A stretch of DNA of 6,184 nt from RGIG3102 sp964525015 (GTDB lineage: Bacteria; Bacillota; Clostridia; Oscillospirales; Ruminococcaceae), in assembly GCA_964525015.1 (NCBI GenBank), contig CAZGFY010000045.1, forward strand, positions 1 to 6,184. The letters run 5' to 3'. Shown piece after piece: positions 4,436-6,184 of this stretch; position 1 is the first letter of the stretch; each line of letters starts with the position of its first letter. Under the pieces are notes generated by a model. It made no database searches. It saw only the letters and a list, made by a program, of their open reading frames with translations, and had not been told where the DNA came from. A program made the translations under genes and the position numbers.

Positions 4436-4917
4436 ATTAATTGAAGTAACACTTTTATTTTTAAGTTTAAATCTTTCATTAATTTTTTTGTAAACTCTTT
4501 TATTTCATCGCCGTATTCTTCTGCTAGAAAATGCTTATCTTCTTTTTGTAAAAATAGCATAGATAGCATATTATGATTAGTAAATATTTTATTATTTGTC
4601 TTGTAATATTTTACAGCGAAAATCATATCGACTTTTGAAATCAATGTAAATCCATTAGCTTTTAAATAGCTAGTAATTTCAAAATGAGTAGGCTCTTTAA
4701 TATTATAAAATTCGTTCGGATAAAATTCTTGCAAATTTTTATGTATATTTTTCATTGTTTTATTTAATTTAATTATGCAAATAATCCCGACTATATTACA
4801 TATTATAGACAGCACCATATTTTCAATTGACATAAATAATAATCCTGATATTAAAGCTAATAATACAATTACACCGAACTTATAAATTATTTTCTTTTGT
4901 TCTTCTTTTGATTTCAT
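4432..4917 (-). CDS. Proximal piece of a split gene: two-helix membrane protein of unknown function
   Basis: As read, this is a 161-residue protein. A short basic N-terminus is followed by two closely spaced hydrophobic segments (about 13-30 and 34-51), predicted to form a membrane hairpin. A soluble domain follows from about residue 52 (EFYPNEFYNIKEPTHFEITSYLKANGF and later LQKEDKHFLAEEYGDEIKEFTKK). I do not recognise the family. The start is good: AGGAG (4927-4923) five bases before the ATG. The last 16 residues (LMKDLNLKIKVLLQLM) come after an A7 run and look like out-of-frame tail. A -1 shift there joins it to the frame ending at 4244, giving a 224-residue protein. The gene may be a recent frameshift mutant, a site of programmed or transcriptional slippage, or a sequencing error. 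It has its own promoter and shares its terminator with hpf. Confidence 0.6.
   Translation of the reverse strand: MKSKEEQKKIIYKFGVIVLLALISGLLFMSIENMVLSIICNIVGIICIIKLNKTMKNIHKNLQEFYPNEFYNIKEPTHFEITSYLKANGFTLISKVDMIFAVKYYKTNNKIFTNHNMLSMLFLQKEDKHFLAEEYGDEIKEFTKKLMKDLNLKIKVLLQLM
4483..4489 (-). other. A7 run, candidate -1 frameshift site
   Basis: The minus strand reads ACA AAA AAA TTA in the upstream frame, so the last A of ACA plus two AAA codons make the slippery heptamer A-AAA-AAA. Reading slips by -1 into ATT AAT GAA AGA, which stays open to the stop at 4244. The -1 frame is closed only by a TGA about eight codons upstream of the run, so the switch must occur between that point and the TGA at 4434-4432. 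Confidence 0.6.
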
Positions 4918-4955
4918 TTTTTCTCCTATTGTAGTTATAAAATCTTGATAATATC

Positions 4956-4983
4956 ATTATATAATATTTCAAAAAAATTGCAA
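4956..4983 (-). promoter_or_regulatory. Candidate promoter of the split membrane-protein gene
   Basis: On the minus strand TTGCAA (4983-4978) and TATAAT (4961-4956) are separated by 16 bp, with the ATG about 40 bases further on at 4917. The -10 match is exact and the -35 match is four of six. Confidence 0.5.
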
Positions 4984-5007
4984 TAAAAAATAAAAACGTG
5001 ATATAGA

Positions 5008-5036
5008 TTGCTTAATTTGTGTAAATAGAGTATAAT
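5008..5036 (+). promoter_or_regulatory. Candidate promoter of the RNA methyltransferase gene
   Basis: TTGCTT (5008-5013) is followed after 17 bp by TATAAT (5031-5036). Transcription would start near 5043, a short leader before AAAGGA (5052-5057) and the ATG at 5067. The -35 match is only three of six. Confidence 0.5.
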
Positions 5037-5066
5037 TATATATGATATACGAAAGGATTTTAATTT

Positions 5067-6176
5067 ATGAAATACACATTAATTGCTCCTTGCTATTTTG
5101 GAACTGAATCTGTGCTAACTTACGAAGTTAAAAAAATAGGTGGAGAAAATATACAAACTCAAGATGGAAGAGTTATCTTTGAGGGGGATGAGCGAACAAT
5201 CGCAAGAGCAAATCTTAATTTTAGATGTGCTGAAAGAGTTTTAATTTTATTAAAAGAATTTAAAGCAAAAACTTTTGATGAATTATTTGATGGCGTTACG
5301 AGTGTTGATTGGCATAAAATAATGCCAGCTAATGCTGAATTCCCTGTTAAAGGCTCTAGCCTTTCTTCGACACTCTCAAGTGTTCCTGCTTGTCAGAGCA
5401 TTGTAAAAAAAGCTATTGTTGAGTCCCTAAGAAAAGGCCATAAAACTCGCAATCTTCACGAAGATGGGAATTTATACAGAGTTCGTTTTTCAATAAGAAA
5501 AGACACTGTTATGCTAATGCTCGACACATCAGGTGATGGACTTCATAAAAGAGGATACAGAAGGCAAAGTGGCGAGGCTCCAATTAAGGAAACGCTTGCC
5601 GCTGCTATTGTTGATTTAGCAAGAATTAGAGATAACAGCGTTGTTCAAGACCCATTTTGTGGCTCTGGAACTTTATTAATCGAAGCGGCTCAAAAAGCAG
5701 CTAACATTGCCCCTGGCCTAACTCGCCGTTTTGCTAGTGAAAATTACGAGTTTATCGGAAAAGAAATTTGGCAAGAAGAAAGAGAAAAAGCAAAATCAGA
5801 AATAAGAAAAGATATATCTTTTAAAGCTTTTGGATTTGATATTGATGAAGAAGTGATTGAGATTGCAAGAGAAAACGCTAAAAAAGCAGGCGTTGCTGAT
5901 TATATTAAATTCCACGTTGGTGATGTTAAAGCCTTTTCTCCACAAGGAAATAGCATAGTGATAACAAACCCACCTTATGGCGAAAGATTAAATGATATCG
6001 AGCACGCAGCCATATTAGAAGAAACTTTAGCAAAAAGACTTGATATAAATCCTGTTAAATCAAGCTATATTATAACTTCTGATGGAGATTTTGAAACAAA
6101 CTTTAACCAAAAAGCAAATCGCAGAAGAAAATTATATAATGGTATGATACCTTGCCAATTATATATGTATTATTAA
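5067..6176 (+). CDS. THUMP-domain class I SAM-dependent RNA methyltransferase (YpsC/RlmL-type)
   Basis: This complete 369-residue protein is predicted to methylate the exocyclic amine of a guanine in ribosomal RNA using S-adenosylmethionine, like the N-terminal half of Escherichia coli RlmL (23S G2445). The closest named relative I recognise is Bacillus subtilis YpsC. The N-terminal ferredoxin-like and THUMP region (about 1-160) includes KYTLIAPCYFGTESVLTYEVK and the RVRFSIRKDTVMLMLDTSGDGLHKRGYR segment that leads into the catalytic part. The Rossmann-like domain has motif I, DPFCGSGTLLIEAA (195-208), the acidic FDID loop (257-260), GD in HVGDVKAF (285-286), and the catalytic NPPYGERL (301-308). 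The C-terminus ends in the usual KLYNGMIPCQLYMYY. The exact target nucleotide cannot be read from sequence. The start is supported by AAAGGA (5052-5057), nine bases upstream. No terminator is visible in the last eight bases. Confidence 0.93.
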   Translation: MKYTLIAPCYFGTESVLTYEVKKIGGENIQTQDGRVIFEGDERTIARANLNFRCAERVLILLKEFKAKTFDELFDGVTSVDWHKIMPANAEFPVKGSSLSSTLSSVPACQSIVKKAIVESLRKGHKTRNLHEDGNLYRVRFSIRKDTVMLMLDTSGDGLHKRGYRRQSGEAPIKETLAAAIVDLARIRDNSVVQDPFCGSGTLLIEAAQKAANIAPGLTRRFASENYEFIGKEIWQEEREKAKSEIRKDISFKAFGFDIDEEVIEIARENAKKAGVADYIKFHVGDVKAFSPQGNSIVITNPPYGERLNDIEHAAILEETLAKRLDINPVKSSYIITSDGDFETNFNQKANRRRKLYNGMIPCQLYMYY

Positions 6177-6184
6177 AAAACAAA

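Overview
The window is AT-rich DNA with AGGAG-type ribosome binding sites and many T-tailed hairpins. Its gene set is a long-form hibernation factor, a MazF/NdoA-type toxin, a GH25 lysozyme with a cell-wall-binding repeat, and a YpsC-type THUMP methyltransferase. This points to a low-GC Gram-positive chromosome, most likely a member of the Clostridia; I cannot name a genus. I see no rRNA, tRNA, CRISPR, transposase or integrase.

Layout. Positions 16-47 hold the terminator of a gene lying before the window. A 49-residue cysteine-rich protein (106-255, minus) and a small Xre-type regulator (359-598, plus) are divergent. Between them lies a perfect 16-bp palindrome (277-292) placed across both likely promoters. 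The regulator converges on a mazF-type toxin gene (670-1011, minus) across a 16-bp perfect stem that can stop transcription from both sides. No mazE-like antitoxin gene lies beside the toxin. Upstream of mazF, behind its own terminator, is a 681-residue exported GH25 lysozyme (1148-3193, minus) with a serine-rich spacer containing exact 21-bp tandem repeats.

A 481-bp gene-free stretch (3194-3674) separates the lysozyme from hpf. It contains two hairpins that no protein gene explains, and the promoter and leader of hpf, with an inverted repeat at the expected transcription start. hpf (3675-4190, plus) converges, over a 32-bp perfect palindromic terminator, on a minus-strand membrane-protein gene that reads as two overlapping pieces (4432-4917 and 4244-4435). 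The pieces join into one 224-residue protein by a -1 shift at a run of seven A. The window ends with a complete THUMP-domain RNA methyltransferase gene (5067-6176, plus), divergent from the membrane gene.

The genes do not form one pathway. hpf, the methyltransferase and mazF all act on ribosomes or RNA, and the lysozyme acts on the cell wall. Nearly every gene has its own promoter and terminator, so this is a set of single-gene units rather than an operon. The points most worth a second look are the split membrane gene, the overlooked cysteine-rich gene with its palindrome, the structured region upstream of hpf, and the lone mazF.
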